This document shows, piece after piece, positions 17,747-26,538 of a stretch of DNA of 36,132 nucleotides. Position 1 is the first letter of the stretch, and each line of letters starts with the position of its first letter. The position numbers were made by a program, and so were the translations under genes. The notes beneath the pieces were generated by a model. The model saw only the letters and a program-made list of their open reading frames with translations. It did no database searches and had not been told where the DNA came from. The stretch comes from JANNFX01 sp031380225 (lineage in GTDB: Bacteria; Pseudomonadota; Alphaproteobacteria; Rhizobiales; Hyphomicrobiaceae): NCBI GenBank assembly GCA_031380225.1, contig JANNFX010000122.1:1-36132 (forward strand), given 5' to 3'.

Positions 17747-18937
17747 TCACCCGGCCTTCAAGGCATGGGCGATAATCTTATTCATCACGCTCGGCAGTGC
17801 GGATTTGCTGAGATCTTTGCGCGGCACCCAGCGGCAATGATCTGGATCGGCCCAGATCGTTAATTCAGTGTCGGCGGGAACAAGGGCGCGGTAAACCTGA
17901 ACTTCCAGGCGGAAATGGGTGAAGGTGTGAACGACAATCCCTTGAACCGGCCACCACTGGGTATCAACCGGTGCCGCGCTGAGCGCATTCGCCAGCGCCC
18001 GTTTGCCGGCCACCCAAGCGCTCGACGGGACTTCAAGCATTGAACCCAGCAAGCCCTTTTCGGGACGCTTGCGTAACAACACCTTGCCATCTTCGCGAAG
18101 AACCAAAAAGGCTACCGCATGGCGCACAGGCCGCTCGGGCTTATCGGCACGGGCTGGCAACTGCTCGGCAATACCGCGGGCGTTGGCGTGACAGTCTTGC
18201 TGGACCGGACACACCAAACATGACGGCGAGCGCGGCGTGCAGATCGTAGCGCCGAGATCCATCAAGGCTTGAGCAAAATCCCCCGAACGCTCCGGCGGTG
18301 TTAGCGTTGCAGACAAACGCCCGAGTTCTTTTTTGGCGGCTGGGAGCGGCTGTCTGACTGCGAACAAGCGCGCGGTTACGCGTTCAATATTGCCGTCAAC
18401 GGGCGTGATTTTTTCGCCAAATGCAATCGCTGCAATCGCGGCCGCTGTGTAAGGTCCGACGCCTGGAAGTGCGCGCAATGCTGCCGATGACTTCGGAAAC
18501 TTGCCGCTGTGATCAGCGACGATGACCTTGGCACAGGCATGCAAATTTCGGGCGCGCGAATAGTAGCCAAGCCCCGCCCATTCCGCCAACACATCCTCTT
18601 GATCGGCAGCAGCGAGCATTTTGACGTTAGGCCAGCGTGTGAGAAACTTCTGATAATAGGGGATAACTGCCTTGACCGTTGTCTGCTGCAGCATGATCTC
18701 ACTCAGCCAGACCCGATAAGGGTCTTGCCGGCGTTTTCCCTTGATGCGCCAGGGAAGTTCGCGGCCTTCGCGGTCATACCAATCCAACACGGCCGCAACC
18801 GTGTCGGGCCCAGCGGGACGCAGTGGCAATTGCAGCCGGACAGGCTGAAGCTGCCGCGATTGCGGAATAGGCTGTTGTTCGGATCGTTGCTTTCGAGCCA
18901 CCGCTAACACGGCGTCATCCTTTTGCACGAGGCGCAA
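17747..18937 (-). CDS. mutY: A/G-specific adenine DNA glycosylase
   Basis: A 396-residue MutY that would remove adenine mispaired with 8-oxoguanine. The helix-hairpin-helix glycosylase domain contains the catalytic glutamate E80 (WLSEIMLQQT), the hairpin LPGVGPYTAAAIAAIAFG, and catalytic aspartate D181 in VDGNIERVTAR. A [4Fe-4S] cluster loop has C233-x6-C240-x2-C243-x5-C249. The C-terminal half is a NUDIX-like 8-oxoG recognition domain (about 275-396, PVRHAVAFLVLREDGKVLLRKRP). The outermost start, TTG 18937, gives ~45 residues before the conserved domain; a start at the GTG ten codons in or later is equally possible. It diverges from the dciA-like gene, an arrangement conserved in Hyphomicrobiales. 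Confidence 0.93.
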   Translation of the reverse strand: MRLVQKDDAVLAVARKQRSEQQPIPQSRQLQPVRLQLPLRPAGPDTVAAVLDWYDREGRELPWRIKGKRRQDPYRVWLSEIMLQQTTVKAVIPYYQKFLTRWPNVKMLAAADQEDVLAEWAGLGYYSRARNLHACAKVIVADHSGKFPKSSAALRALPGVGPYTAAAIAAIAFGEKITPVDGNIERVTARLFAVRQPLPAAKKELGRLSATLTPPERSGDFAQALMDLGATICTPRSPSCLVCPVQQDCHANARGIAEQLPARADKPERPVRHAVAFLVLREDGKVLLRKRPEKGLLGSMLEVPSSAWVAGKRALANALSAAPVDTQWWPVQGIVVHTFTHFRLEVQVYRALVPADTELTIWADPDHCRWVPRKDLSKSALPSVMNKIIAHALKAG

Positions 18938-19020
18938 AGCGCCGGCCTTTTGAGTTCGGCACGAATCAGTGTTCCCATCGTAAGCAGTTGCAACCTTGAA
19001 ACAAACCGGCAGCCATTAGC

Positions 19021-19668
19021 GTGATGAAACTGCGCACAGAAATTCGCACAAACCGGGGGTCGCACCCAGCGTCGAGCCAATCGTTGACCCGTACAGGCGT
19101 GATGCGCCGCGCGGAAGTGCGGGGTCCGGTGCCAATGGTGCCGTTTCGCAACTCCGCTTACGTGCCACAAAAAGCCGTCGGCAGCTTTGTGCCGAAGATT
19201 ACAAAGAATGCCTTCGAGAAATTTGGATTTCCGGCAGCAGCCTTGCTAACCGACTGGAGCAAGATTGTTGGCACCGACATCGCCGCTTATACAGTACCCG
19301 AACGTCTCAAGTGGGCGCGCCGCATTGGCGAGCCGGTCGAAGGCGGCGAGACCGGGTCTGGCCGCCCTGCAGCAACCTTGATTGTGCGGGTTGATCCCGC
19401 CCGCGCGCTCGATGTCGAGTACAAGACGCAACTGTTGATGGACCGCATCAATGCCTATTTCGGCTATCGCGCCGTCGGCACCATCAAGATCGTGCAGGGC
19501 CTCATCGAAGCGGAAAAACGTGATGCGGCGACCGTAGGCAAATCGAGACCCACTGCTGCAGGCACCCTTGAGCCAACGAACGGCTCGTCCGCTCCCGCCA
19601 GCGACGATCCCCTCACCGCAGCCTTAGCCCGCCTCGGCTCGAAGGTCTCTCAGCGCCGTGGTGGTTAA
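19021..19668 (+). CDS. DUF721 / DciA-like protein
   Basis: A 215-residue protein whose central part (about 50-165) is a DUF721 domain. DUF721 includes DciA, the ancestral loader of replicative helicase DnaB in bacteria without DnaC. Visible family features are KAFEKFGF..ALLTDWSKIVGTDIAAYTVPERLKW, the usual 'W..vvG...a.hs.P..l' pattern, and the beta-strand segment ATLIVRVDPARALDVEYKTQLLMDRIN. The N-terminal ~45 residues are basic and the C-terminal ~50 are low complexity with a conserved-looking amphipathic end (DPLTAALARLGSKV). GTG 19021 is followed directly by an ATG. Function as a helicase loader is inference from family. The next genes are exported DsbA-like proteins. Confidence 0.82.
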   Translation: MMKLRTEIRTNRGSHPASSQSLTRTGVMRRAEVRGPVPMVPFRNSAYVPQKAVGSFVPKITKNAFEKFGFPAAALLTDWSKIVGTDIAAYTVPERLKWARRIGEPVEGGETGSGRPAATLIVRVDPARALDVEYKTQLLMDRINAYFGYRAVGTIKIVQGLIEAEKRDAATVGKSRPTAAGTLEPTNGSSAPASDDPLTAALARLGSKVSQRRGG

Positions 19669-19673
19669 TCGAA

Positions 19674-19699
19674 GGTCCCGTCCTTGGCCGGGATGACGA
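19674..19699. repeat. Degenerate half of the CGTCATCCC palindrome
   Basis: Read on the minus strand this matches the first arm of the element at 9842 (TCGTCATCCCG...GGGAC) and forms a CCCG/CGGG hairpin. It follows the dciA-like gene and may act as a terminator. The remaining bases up to 19849 show no gene. Confidence 0.45.
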
Positions 19700-19894
19700 G
19701 GTGGTTAAAACCAGTTCTTGGAATGAGCGTCAGCGCCATCACACGAGTTCTGGTCCGGGATCAATCATGATAGCCGGACGGCGTTCCGGATTACATTTCG
19801 GCCATGAAACGGGACGTGGCATTATTTGCCTTAATCAGGCGTTCTGCTCATGCTATTCGCGCTTCAAATTAATGCCTCAACATGGGAGCCTGCC

Positions 19895-20650
19895 TTGGTC
19901 CAAGCTTTCTCAACAGTCTCAGTCGTAGCCGCGAAACGCATCGCTCAAGCCGCATGCCTCTCCTTGGCGTTCGCCTTTTCCACGGTGCCAGTGAGCGCCG
20001 AAGAAAAATCTCCCGGCCCCGATGCTGACCTCGCAGAACTCGCAAAAGGCAGTGAGATTATCCCAGACTTAGCCATGGGCCCAGCCGACGCTAAAGTGAC
20101 TGTCATCGAGTACGCCTCACTCACCTGCCCGCATTGCGCGAAATTCCATAAGGAAGTTTATCCGGGTTTTAAAACCAAGTATGTCGACACCGGCAAGGTG
20201 CGCTTCATCTATCGTGACTTCCCGTTGAACTCTCGCGCCTTTGCCGGCGCGATGTTGGCGCGCTGCCTGCCCGAAACCTCGAAGTCTTTGGCGCTCATCG
20301 ACGTGCTGTTCACAGCTCAGGCCGATTGGGCGTTCGTCGAAGGCAACCCGCAGCAGAAATTGTTTGAGACCGTCAAACAGGCCGGCTTCACGCAGGAAAG
20401 CTTTGAAAAGTGCCTGACCGATCAGAAGCTGTTTGAAAAACTCTCCAATTCCCAGAAGCACGGCTCTGACAAGATCAAAGTATCAGCCACGCCGTCGTTC
20501 TTCATCAACGGCAAGCGCGTTGTTGGTCCGACGCTCGAGGACATGAGCAAGATCATCGACCCGATGTTGGGTGACACCGCCACAGCACCTGCGGCGCCTG
20601 CTCCTGCAGCTCCAGCGGCGGCAGTTCCATCTGCCCCCGCAACTCCGTAA
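19895..20650 (+). CDS. Exported DsbA-family thiol oxidoreductase (first of two)
   Basis: About 251 residues. A signal peptide (basic AAKR, then AACLSLAFAFSTVPVSA with cleavage before EEK) directs it to the periplasm. The thioredoxin-fold DsbA-type domain has the redox motif CPHC in EYASLTCPHCAKFHKEVYP and the cis-proline segment VSATPSFFINGKRVVG; the helical insertion lies between them. The tail is a low-complexity Ala/Pro run (APAAPAPAAPAAA). The family forms or isomerises disulfide bonds; relatives include the BdbD/ScsC-like group. TTG 19895 is preferred because GGGAG lies 6 bases upstream and the signal peptide then has normal length; ATG 19850 is in frame but lacks a ribosome-binding site. 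It is 13 bases from the next DsbA-like gene. Confidence 0.88.
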   Translation: MVQAFSTVSVVAAKRIAQAACLSLAFAFSTVPVSAEEKSPGPDADLAELAKGSEIIPDLAMGPADAKVTVIEYASLTCPHCAKFHKEVYPGFKTKYVDTGKVRFIYRDFPLNSRAFAGAMLARCLPETSKSLALIDVLFTAQADWAFVEGNPQQKLFETVKQAGFTQESFEKCLTDQKLFEKLSNSQKHGSDKIKVSATPSFFINGKRVVGPTLEDMSKIIDPMLGDTATAPAAPAPAAPAAAVPSAPATP

Positions 20651-20663
20651 TCGGCGGCGCAGC

Positions 20664-21497
20664 ATGGGGTTGCCCCACATGACAATGATCGGCCCGGCAG
20701 CGAAGATCGCCTTCGCTGCTGTTTGCGCCTTTGGCGCCGCTGCCTGCTCGGGAACAGCACCACCGCTTGGGGCCTCTGTGAGTGGTGTATCGGGCGACGC
20801 GTCAATGGCGGGTTCAGCCTACGCCGAGGCGTCCGCACCTAGTCAAAATTCCAGCGCACCGATCAATCCATTTGCCGATCCCAATGCGCCTGTTGAAGGC
20901 GGCCGTGTGGTTATCGCCAACCCAACACTTGCCGAGGTGATGCAGCCAGGCGCCTTGCCCGAAATGGCGCAAGGTAACACCAACGCGCCGGTGACGATTG
21001 TGCAATACGCGTCGTTAACGTGCCCGCACTGCCGGCATTTTCACGAGACGACCTATCCGCAAGTGAAGCGCGAGTTTATCGACACTGGCAAGGTGCGCTA
21101 CGTTCTGCGCGAGTTCCCGATCGGCAAGCAGTCCGGCAACGCCACCATTGCGCTGCGCTGTGCGAAGCCCGAAAAGTATTTCGACCTCTATGGAAAATTC
21201 ATGACCCAGCAAGCGTCGTGGGTCAGCCAAGAGGTGCGGCTCGATCCGATCTATGCGGTTGCTAAACACGTTGGCCTGACCCAGCCTGAGTGGGATGCGT
21301 GTCTCAAAAACCAGGCGCTGATCGACGCCTTGAAAGGCATCAAGGACCGTGGCCGAACCCTTGGCATCATCGGCACACCAAATTTCTTCGTTAACGGCAA
21401 GCTCGTTAAAAACGAACTTTCCATCGAGGACGTCCGCAAAATCGTGGCCTCGGGCGGCGTTGTCACCCCGACTGGCATTGTGGCAGAAAAGCAATAA
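20664..21497 (+). CDS. Exported DsbA-family thiol oxidoreductase (second of two)
   Basis: About 277 residues, paralogous to the gene immediately before it. It begins with a hydrophobic export signal (IAFAAVCAFGAAACSG); the Ala-Ala-Ala-Cys could be a lipidation site but lacks the usual Leu/Ile/Val at -3, so lipoprotein status is unsure. After a ~60-residue Ser/Ala/Pro linker comes the thioredoxin-like domain with CPHC in YASLTCPHCRHFHETTYP and cis-Pro IIGTPNFFVNGKLV. The 13-base gap implies cotranscription. ATG 20664 is used; ATG 20679 is also possible. The open frame extends further upstream through the Ala/Pro tail of the first gene, which is a shadow. Confidence 0.87.
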   Translation: MGLPHMTMIGPAAKIAFAAVCAFGAAACSGTAPPLGASVSGVSGDASMAGSAYAEASAPSQNSSAPINPFADPNAPVEGGRVVIANPTLAEVMQPGALPEMAQGNTNAPVTIVQYASLTCPHCRHFHETTYPQVKREFIDTGKVRYVLREFPIGKQSGNATIALRCAKPEKYFDLYGKFMTQQASWVSQEVRLDPIYAVAKHVGLTQPEWDACLKNQALIDALKGIKDRGRTLGIIGTPNFFVNGKLVKNELSIEDVRKIVASGGVVTPTGIVAEKQ

Positions 21498-21660
21498 AGC
21501 CGCTGCTTGGGTCTTGAATTCCTTCGATATTTCAGTGGCCTAAAGCCGTGTACCAAAGCCAACCTTATCAACCATTGCAGTCTATCGCGACCCGAGAGAC
21601 CGTTGACCGCCGCCCCGATTCCCGGCAAACCTCGGATAGATTTCTCTAGGAGATTCTTCG

Positions 21661-22197
21661 ATGAGAGCCACTGGCCTCGTTGTCCTTGCCGCCCTGCCCA
21701 TGATCGCCGGATGCGGTGGTATGCCCTCGCTTTCCACCGGATCGATTTTCGGCGGCAGCAAACCCGAAGCCGCTGCGCAAGTGGTGCCGGCTGCTGCGAC
21801 GGGTGATCCGACCTCGCGCGCCTTCCAAGTTGGAACCGTGGCGGCACGCGCAAAGAAGTGCGGCTATAACTTCGACCCAGAAAAATTGAAGGCCTCGTTT
21901 TTAGCCTCCGAGATCGGCGGCGGCGCAACGGACGCTGACCTCCCGCGTATCACGCAAATTTATGACGTGGCTTATAACGGAGTCACGAAAGCCATTTCGG
22001 CTGATCCGCATTACTGCTCAGAAATTAAGACGGCGACCATCAAAGCCGATCTTTCGCGCCATCTCGCAGGCGATTTCACGCCGAGCATTAAGAAGGCGCC
22101 GACTGATGACGGCGGCTTGTTTTCAGGCTGGGGCTCAGACGCGCCCGATAAGGGCCCGCTGCAAAAAACACTGCCGCAGGACAATTCGGATATCTGA
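21661..22197 (+). CDS. Small putative lipoprotein of unknown function
   Basis: A 178-residue protein with a type II signal peptide: MRATGLVVLAALPMIAGC, with lipobox I-A-G-C and C18 as the lipidated residue. A Gly/Ser/Ala linker follows, then a ~100-residue domain with two further cysteines (KKCGYNF and PHYCSEIK) that could form a disulfide, apt given the two DsbA-like genes just upstream. I do not recognise the family. The start is well supported by TAGGAGA nine bases upstream of ATG. The C-terminal 35 residues are polar and probably disordered. Confidence 0.75.
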   Translation: MRATGLVVLAALPMIAGCGGMPSLSTGSIFGGSKPEAAAQVVPAAATGDPTSRAFQVGTVAARAKKCGYNFDPEKLKASFLASEIGGGATDADLPRITQIYDVAYNGVTKAISADPHYCSEIKTATIKADLSRHLAGDFTPSIKKAPTDDGGLFSGWGSDAPDKGPLQKTLPQDNSDI

Positions 22198-22238
22198 GCA
22201 CTGAGTGGGTGTACGGCAACTTGGAAGTCCCTATCGGG

Positions 22239-22375
22239 ATAACCCAACACTTTGCGGCAACGAATGAGTTTAACGGTTTCAAGTAAACCAGCGGTTGCGG
22301 TTTGTTGGGTTACGCGCGCGGCCCCAAAGTCTCAGCAAAGAATTGTAGTCCAGGCCGCCGCTAACCCAACCTACG
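22239..22375. repeat. Inverted repeat of TTGGGTTA type
   Basis: TGTTGGGTTACGCGCGCGGC (22302-22321) is mirrored by GGCCGCCGCTAACCCAACC (22353-22371) plus TACG, with a further ATAACCCAACA at 22239-22249. The 'GTAGGTTGGGTTAGC' type is a widespread intergenic element in proteobacteria. The interval 22198-22583 holds no gene that I can support; no -24/-12 promoter was seen in front of the regulator. Confidence 0.55.
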
Positions 22376-22583
22376 ATTCTAAGGCTTATTTAGCATTGCA
22401 ACCTACTGCTTACTGCCTCCTTTCTCGAACTTTTTCCAAAGTTGAGCCCATCAGCAACACCTTCTTTACCCTTGTCGGGCAATCTCAACGGGTCTGAGTG
22501 AGTAGCCGGTTAATTATCTGTCCAATCCTGGACGGATGCGTGTCGATCCGGCTTGGTCCTGTAGCGTTGAGTTTGTGTGCCCT

Positions 22584-24098
22584 ATGGCGAAGCGTGTTCT
22601 TATTGTCGACGACGATCCTGTTCAGCGCCGCATCCTCGAAGAGATGATCAAGCGCTTGGGTCACGACACCCGGTCTGCCAACTCCGGCGACCAAGCCCTG
22701 CAAATCCTCGAAAGCAACGAAGCCAGCTCAATCAGCTTGGTTCTGCTTGATTTGATGATGCCCGGCACCGACGGCATGGCCGTCTTGGACCGCCTAGCAT
22801 CGAAGCCCGGCATACCGCCGATCATCGTGCAGACCGCGAACGGCTCAATTGATGCCGCAATCCATGCGATGCGCGCCGGCGCCGTCGATTTCGTCATTAA
22901 GCCCGCGTCTCCCGAACGCCTCGATGTCTCGATCAAGAGTGCTTTGAAGATTGAAGCGCTGGCGGGCGAAATTACCCGCATCAAAAAGAAGGTCGAGGGC
23001 ACTCTTACCTTCAATGATCTTATCATTCGCGGTGAAGCCATGAAGCGGGTGATCTCGCTTGGGACGCGCGCTGCGGCCTCCAACATCCCAGTTCTAATTG
23101 AAGGCGAGAGCGGCGTTGGCAAAGAGCTGATCGCGCGCGCCATCCAAGGCGAGAGCGAGCGCGCTGGCCGTCCGTTCATCACCGTCAACTGCGGTGCGAT
23201 TCCAGAAAATCTCGTCGAAAGCATCCTGTTCGGTCACGAAAAGGGTTCGTTCACCGGCGCGTCCGACAAGCGTATCGGCAAATTCCAGGAAGCCGACGGC
23301 GGCACGCTGTTCCTTGATGAGATCGGCGAACTGCCACTCGACGCGCAAGTCAAACTTTTGCGCGCTCTACAGGAAGGCGAAATCGATCCGGTCGGCTCGA
23401 GAAAGCCGGTCAAGGTCAACTTCCGGCTGATCTCAGCCACCAACCGCGACATGATCCAGTTGGTCAAAGACGGCAAGTTCCGCGAAGATCTTTACTACCG
23501 CATCAACGTGTTCCCGATCTGGGTGCCGCCATTGCGCGAACGCATGGATGACGTTGCCGAACTGGCAATGCACTTCATCGCCCGCTTCGCTGCGGAAGAA
23601 GGCAAGCGCATCACCGGGATCGATGCCAATGCCATGCGGCTGTTAACGTCGTACTCGTGGCCGGGCAATGTTCGCCAGCTCGAAAACGCTGTGTTCCGCG
23701 CCGTCGTGCTGTCGGATAATGCCGAATTGACGGTCGATGAATTCCCGCAAATCGCGGCACACGTCGAAGGCTTTGAGGCCGTCATCCCTGATGCACCGAT
23801 TGAATTGCAACGGCCCGGCGCTTACACCGGCCCAGCGCTGCTCGGCGCCGAAGCCACCGTCCCGCAGACGCTTGAAATGCGCTCTGGCAATATGGGAATG
23901 CTCGGCACGCTCGGAATTCCAGCTGTGACCGAAACCGGTGAAATCCGCCGCCTCGAAGACATTGAAGCCGACATGATCCGCTTGGCGCTCGGGCGTTATC
24001 GCGGCCACATGACGGAAGTTGCTAAGCGGCTCAATATCGGGCGCTCGACGCTCTATCGCAAAATGCAGGAATACGGTCTCGAACCCCGCGCCAATTGA
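22584..24098 (+). CDS. Sigma-54-dependent response regulator (NtrC family)
   Basis: A 504-residue transcription activator with three domains. Receiver (1-125): acidic pocket DDD (9-11), phospho-acceptor D56 in LLDLMMP, K106 in VIKPAS. AAA+ sigma-54 interaction domain (about 145-375): Walker A GESGVGKE (K180), loop 1 GSFTGA (221-226), Walker B TLFLDEIGE, and SWPGNVRQLENAV. C-terminal Fis-type helix-turn-helix (about 455-500): HMTEVAKRLNIGRSTLYRKM. The loop is GSFTGA rather than the usual GAFTGA. A cognate histidine kinase is not in the window. The Gly/Pro-rich segment between AAA+ and HTH is longer than usual. ATG 22584 directly precedes the conserved MAKRVLIVDDD; ATG 22536 is in frame but adds an unlikely leader. 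Targets may include the cell-wall genes downstream, but nothing in the sequence shows this. Confidence 0.92.
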   Translation: MAKRVLIVDDDPVQRRILEEMIKRLGHDTRSANSGDQALQILESNEASSISLVLLDLMMPGTDGMAVLDRLASKPGIPPIIVQTANGSIDAAIHAMRAGAVDFVIKPASPERLDVSIKSALKIEALAGEITRIKKKVEGTLTFNDLIIRGEAMKRVISLGTRAAASNIPVLIEGESGVGKELIARAIQGESERAGRPFITVNCGAIPENLVESILFGHEKGSFTGASDKRIGKFQEADGGTLFLDEIGELPLDAQVKLLRALQEGEIDPVGSRKPVKVNFRLISATNRDMIQLVKDGKFREDLYYRINVFPIWVPPLRERMDDVAELAMHFIARFAAEEGKRITGIDANAMRLLTSYSWPGNVRQLENAVFRAVVLSDNAELTVDEFPQIAAHVEGFEAVIPDAPIELQRPGAYTGPALLGAEATVPQTLEMRSGNMGMLGTLGIPAVTETGEIRRLEDIEADMIRLALGRYRGHMTEVAKRLNIGRSTLYRKMQEYGLEPRAN

Positions 24099-24167
24099 TT
24101 GCGCCCAATCATAGCCCGCTGGGTTCAGCCCCCCTGCCCTAGCGGCGACGCGATTTTGAGAACGGAA

Positions 24168-24189
24168 GGCCCGGCGGCAACGCCGGGCC
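24168..24189 (+). terminator. Terminator-like hairpin after the regulator gene
   Basis: GGCCCGGCG (24168-24176) pairs perfectly with CGCCGGGCC (24181-24189) around a GCAA tetraloop, 70 bases after the stop codon. The following ATTTGCGTTTT is only modestly T-rich. Confidence 0.6.
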
Positions 24190-24254
24190 GATTTGCGTTT
24201 TGGGGGGCCGCAGTCTGCTTCCCGGAGACATTGCGTGCGTCAGCGCGCGAGGGC

Positions 24255-24347
24255 ATCCGGGATCTTCACGGCCCGAAACGACACTGGACACCTCATCCGT
24301 GAGATCCCGGATCAGATCGCTCACTTGCGTTCGCGACCTGTCCGGGA
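24255..24347. repeat. Palindromic repeat, ATCCGGGAT family
   Basis: ATCCGGGATCTTCAC (24255-24269) is mirrored by GTGAGATCCCGGAT (24299-24312) with one bulge, and GATCCCGGA is mirrored again by GTCCGGGA (24340-24347). It looks like another dispersed intergenic palindrome. The rest of 24190-24567 shows no gene. Confidence 0.5.
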
Positions 24348-24567
24348 ACCAGATTGTGGGACACGGCTCCAGTACCGCTCCATTTTGAGTTATCCCCGCC
24401 GCTCCACAGCGTGGCCGCTTTTTGGGTGTGTGATTGCGGCCACGACTCGGCGGGAACGATAGAATCGGCTTAAGTTTCAAGAGGGTTTGGATAGACGCCA
24501 GGGCCTGCTCGCTGGCATTGTCGCCGCGTGAATGGGTCAGCGTCGACGGCACCGAGGAATTTTGCCG

Positions 24568-26538
24568 ATGCGGTTGAAGGTATTGATCTCCGGTTTGATG
24601 GCTTTTGTGGCCATGAGCAGTCTTGCTCGGGCCGATGACGCCATGCCCGTCCAACAAACCGCGGCAGGCAATGTCCCTTCGACATCGCAGCATTTGGTTC
24701 CAGCTGAGCAAGCAGCGCCCAGCGCCGATACATCGTCCCCCTCCGTTGTGACCGGAAGCATCGAACAGCCTCCGGCCAACACTGACATCGGTGCGGCCGC
24801 GCGCGCTTTGATCCCGGTGCCCAAGATCGTGGTTCCAGATGCGGCGGCGGCACTTGCCCCTGCAGCTCCCGTTGCCTCTCGAACCTCCGACACCGCGCCG
24901 GCCAATGCAGCGGCAGCGCCGCCGCCTCCGCCCGAGCCGACACTCGACGAACGCGATCAGATGGCGCTGATCGAGCTTTATATCGAGCGCAAGGATGAGC
25001 CGTTGTGGGTGACGCCCTCCGGATACTCCAAGACGGCCGAGGCGCTGATCGCTGAAATGGCTCAGGCGGCCGAATGGGGATTAGAGCCGGCAGATTACGC
25101 TGTAGCTAAACTTGAAGGCTCAAGCTTTTCCCATGAAGCACTAGCGAAAGCGGAAATGAACCTTTCGCTGAAGCTGTTGCAATATGCCCGCGACGCACGC
25201 GGCGGACGCATTCCGTTGCCCGCCAAGACGCTGTCGTCTTACCTCGACCGCAAGCCGCAAGTGCGCGATCGTAAGACCGTGCTGCAAACTTTAGCCAAGT
25301 CCGATGATGCCGTTGGTTATTTGCTTGGCATTCACCCACAACATCCGGACTTCATCCGGTTGCGGATGGCGTGGCTCGAAGTTACGCGCGCCAAGTCAGG
25401 CAAAAGCGTGCAGATTGGCTCGTCGGATTTAAAACCTGGAGATTCGGGGCCGGACGTAGCCGCACTTCGCAAGCGCATGTTGGTTGCAGCGGCGCCCCCT
25501 GCCGACGAGACGACTTACGACAGCCGCCTCGTCACATCTGTCAAAGGCTTTCAAACTCTTAAAGGACTCGAACCCGACGGCATCGTCAATGCCGCAACGC
25601 GCCAAGCCTTACAGAAGCTTACCAAAGGTGATGCCACTCAGCTGCTTGCCAATATGCAGATGTGGCGCTGGCTGCCCGAAGACCTCGGACAATTGTATGT
25701 GACGGTCAACGTCCCGGAATACATGATCCGTGTCGTCAAGAACGGCAGCGCCGCGTTCACCGAGCGCGTCACGGTTGGATTGGTCGACAAGCAAACACCG
25801 ATTTTCTCCGACCAGATGGAGCGGGTGACGTTCAAGTCGATCTGGAATGTTCCCGATAGCATCAAGGTCAAGGAAGTCTGGCCGAGCCTGCTCCGTGGCG
25901 GCGGATTAATGCGGCAGCATAATTTGCGCATTCGCCGTGACGACACTGGTCAGGACGTTGACTGGCGCGCCATCAATTGGGCCAAGGCCGACATGAAAGA
26001 CTATGATGTTTACCGGCCATCGGGCGCTAATAACCAACTCGGCTTGGTGAAATTTTCGTTCCCGAGCAAACACTACGTGTTCATGCACGACACCAACGAG
26101 AAATACATGTTCAATTGGTCAAGGCGGGCCAACAGCCACGGTTGTATGCGCGTTCGCAACCCACTCGCCATGGCAAAACTCGTTCTGAATGAGGACAAGG
26201 GCTGGGACGGCGCCAAAATCGATGATCTGGTCAAGAACGGCCCGGATCACAACGTGATTGAGCTTGACCGGAAAATTCCGGTTCACATCACATACTTCAC
26301 CGCGCGTGTTGATGAAAAAGGCGAGATCAAGACTTGGGCGGATGTTTACGGCCATCAAAAGCGCATCACTCAGGCGTTGCGCGGGGACTGGACCAAAATT
26401 GCTATGGGCCGGGATCACTTAGCGCCGTTGGATCAGTCGTCGCCGCCTCGAGTTGCGGTTGCGAATAAGCAGCCTAAAGCCGGGCAAAAGGATCAAAGCG
26501 TGCTTGGATTGTTAAGCGCAGCTCTGGGCGGTCTATAA
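24568..26538 (+). CDS. L,D-transpeptidase, YcbB-like (first of two)
   Basis: A 656-residue exported enzyme that would make 3-3 peptidoglycan cross-links or attach proteins to peptide stems in the periplasm. A signal peptide (residues 1-23, ISGLMAFVAMSSLARA) is followed by an Ala/Pro-rich linker, a helical region with DQMALIELYIERKDEPLWV resembling the YcbB/LdtD N-terminal domain, a peptidoglycan-binding domain (about 288-350, LKPGDSGPDVAALRKRM..VKGFQTLKGLEPDGIVNAAT), and the YkuD catalytic domain (about 380-545). The active-site signature is MHDTNEKYMF then SHGCMRVRNP, with C526 as nucleophile and H524. ATG 24568 has GAGGA nine bases upstream; ATG 24532 in frame would spoil the signal peptide. 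The paralogue follows after 94 bases. Confidence 0.9.
   Translation: MRLKVLISGLMAFVAMSSLARADDAMPVQQTAAGNVPSTSQHLVPAEQAAPSADTSSPSVVTGSIEQPPANTDIGAAARALIPVPKIVVPDAAAALAPAAPVASRTSDTAPANAAAAPPPPPEPTLDERDQMALIELYIERKDEPLWVTPSGYSKTAEALIAEMAQAAEWGLEPADYAVAKLEGSSFSHEALAKAEMNLSLKLLQYARDARGGRIPLPAKTLSSYLDRKPQVRDRKTVLQTLAKSDDAVGYLLGIHPQHPDFIRLRMAWLEVTRAKSGKSVQIGSSDLKPGDSGPDVAALRKRMLVAAAPPADETTYDSRLVTSVKGFQTLKGLEPDGIVNAATRQALQKLTKGDATQLLANMQMWRWLPEDLGQLYVTVNVPEYMIRVVKNGSAAFTERVTVGLVDKQTPIFSDQMERVTFKSIWNVPDSIKVKEVWPSLLRGGGLMRQHNLRIRRDDTGQDVDWRAINWAKADMKDYDVYRPSGANNQLGLVKFSFPSKHYVFMHDTNEKYMFNWSRRANSHGCMRVRNPLAMAKLVLNEDKGWDGAKIDDLVKNGPDHNVIELDRKIPVHITYFTARVDEKGEIKTWADVYGHQKRITQALRGDWTKIAMGRDHLAPLDQSSPPRVAVANKQPKAGQKDQSVLGLLSAALGGL

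Noticed and set aside
20571..20663. Upstream extension of the second DsbA-like gene
   Set aside because: It overlaps the Ala/Pro-rich tail of the first gene in another frame and spoils the export signal.
22198..22583. Sigma-54 (-24/-12) promoter before the response regulator
   Set aside because: No TGGCAC-N5-TTGC-like sequence with right spacing was seen.
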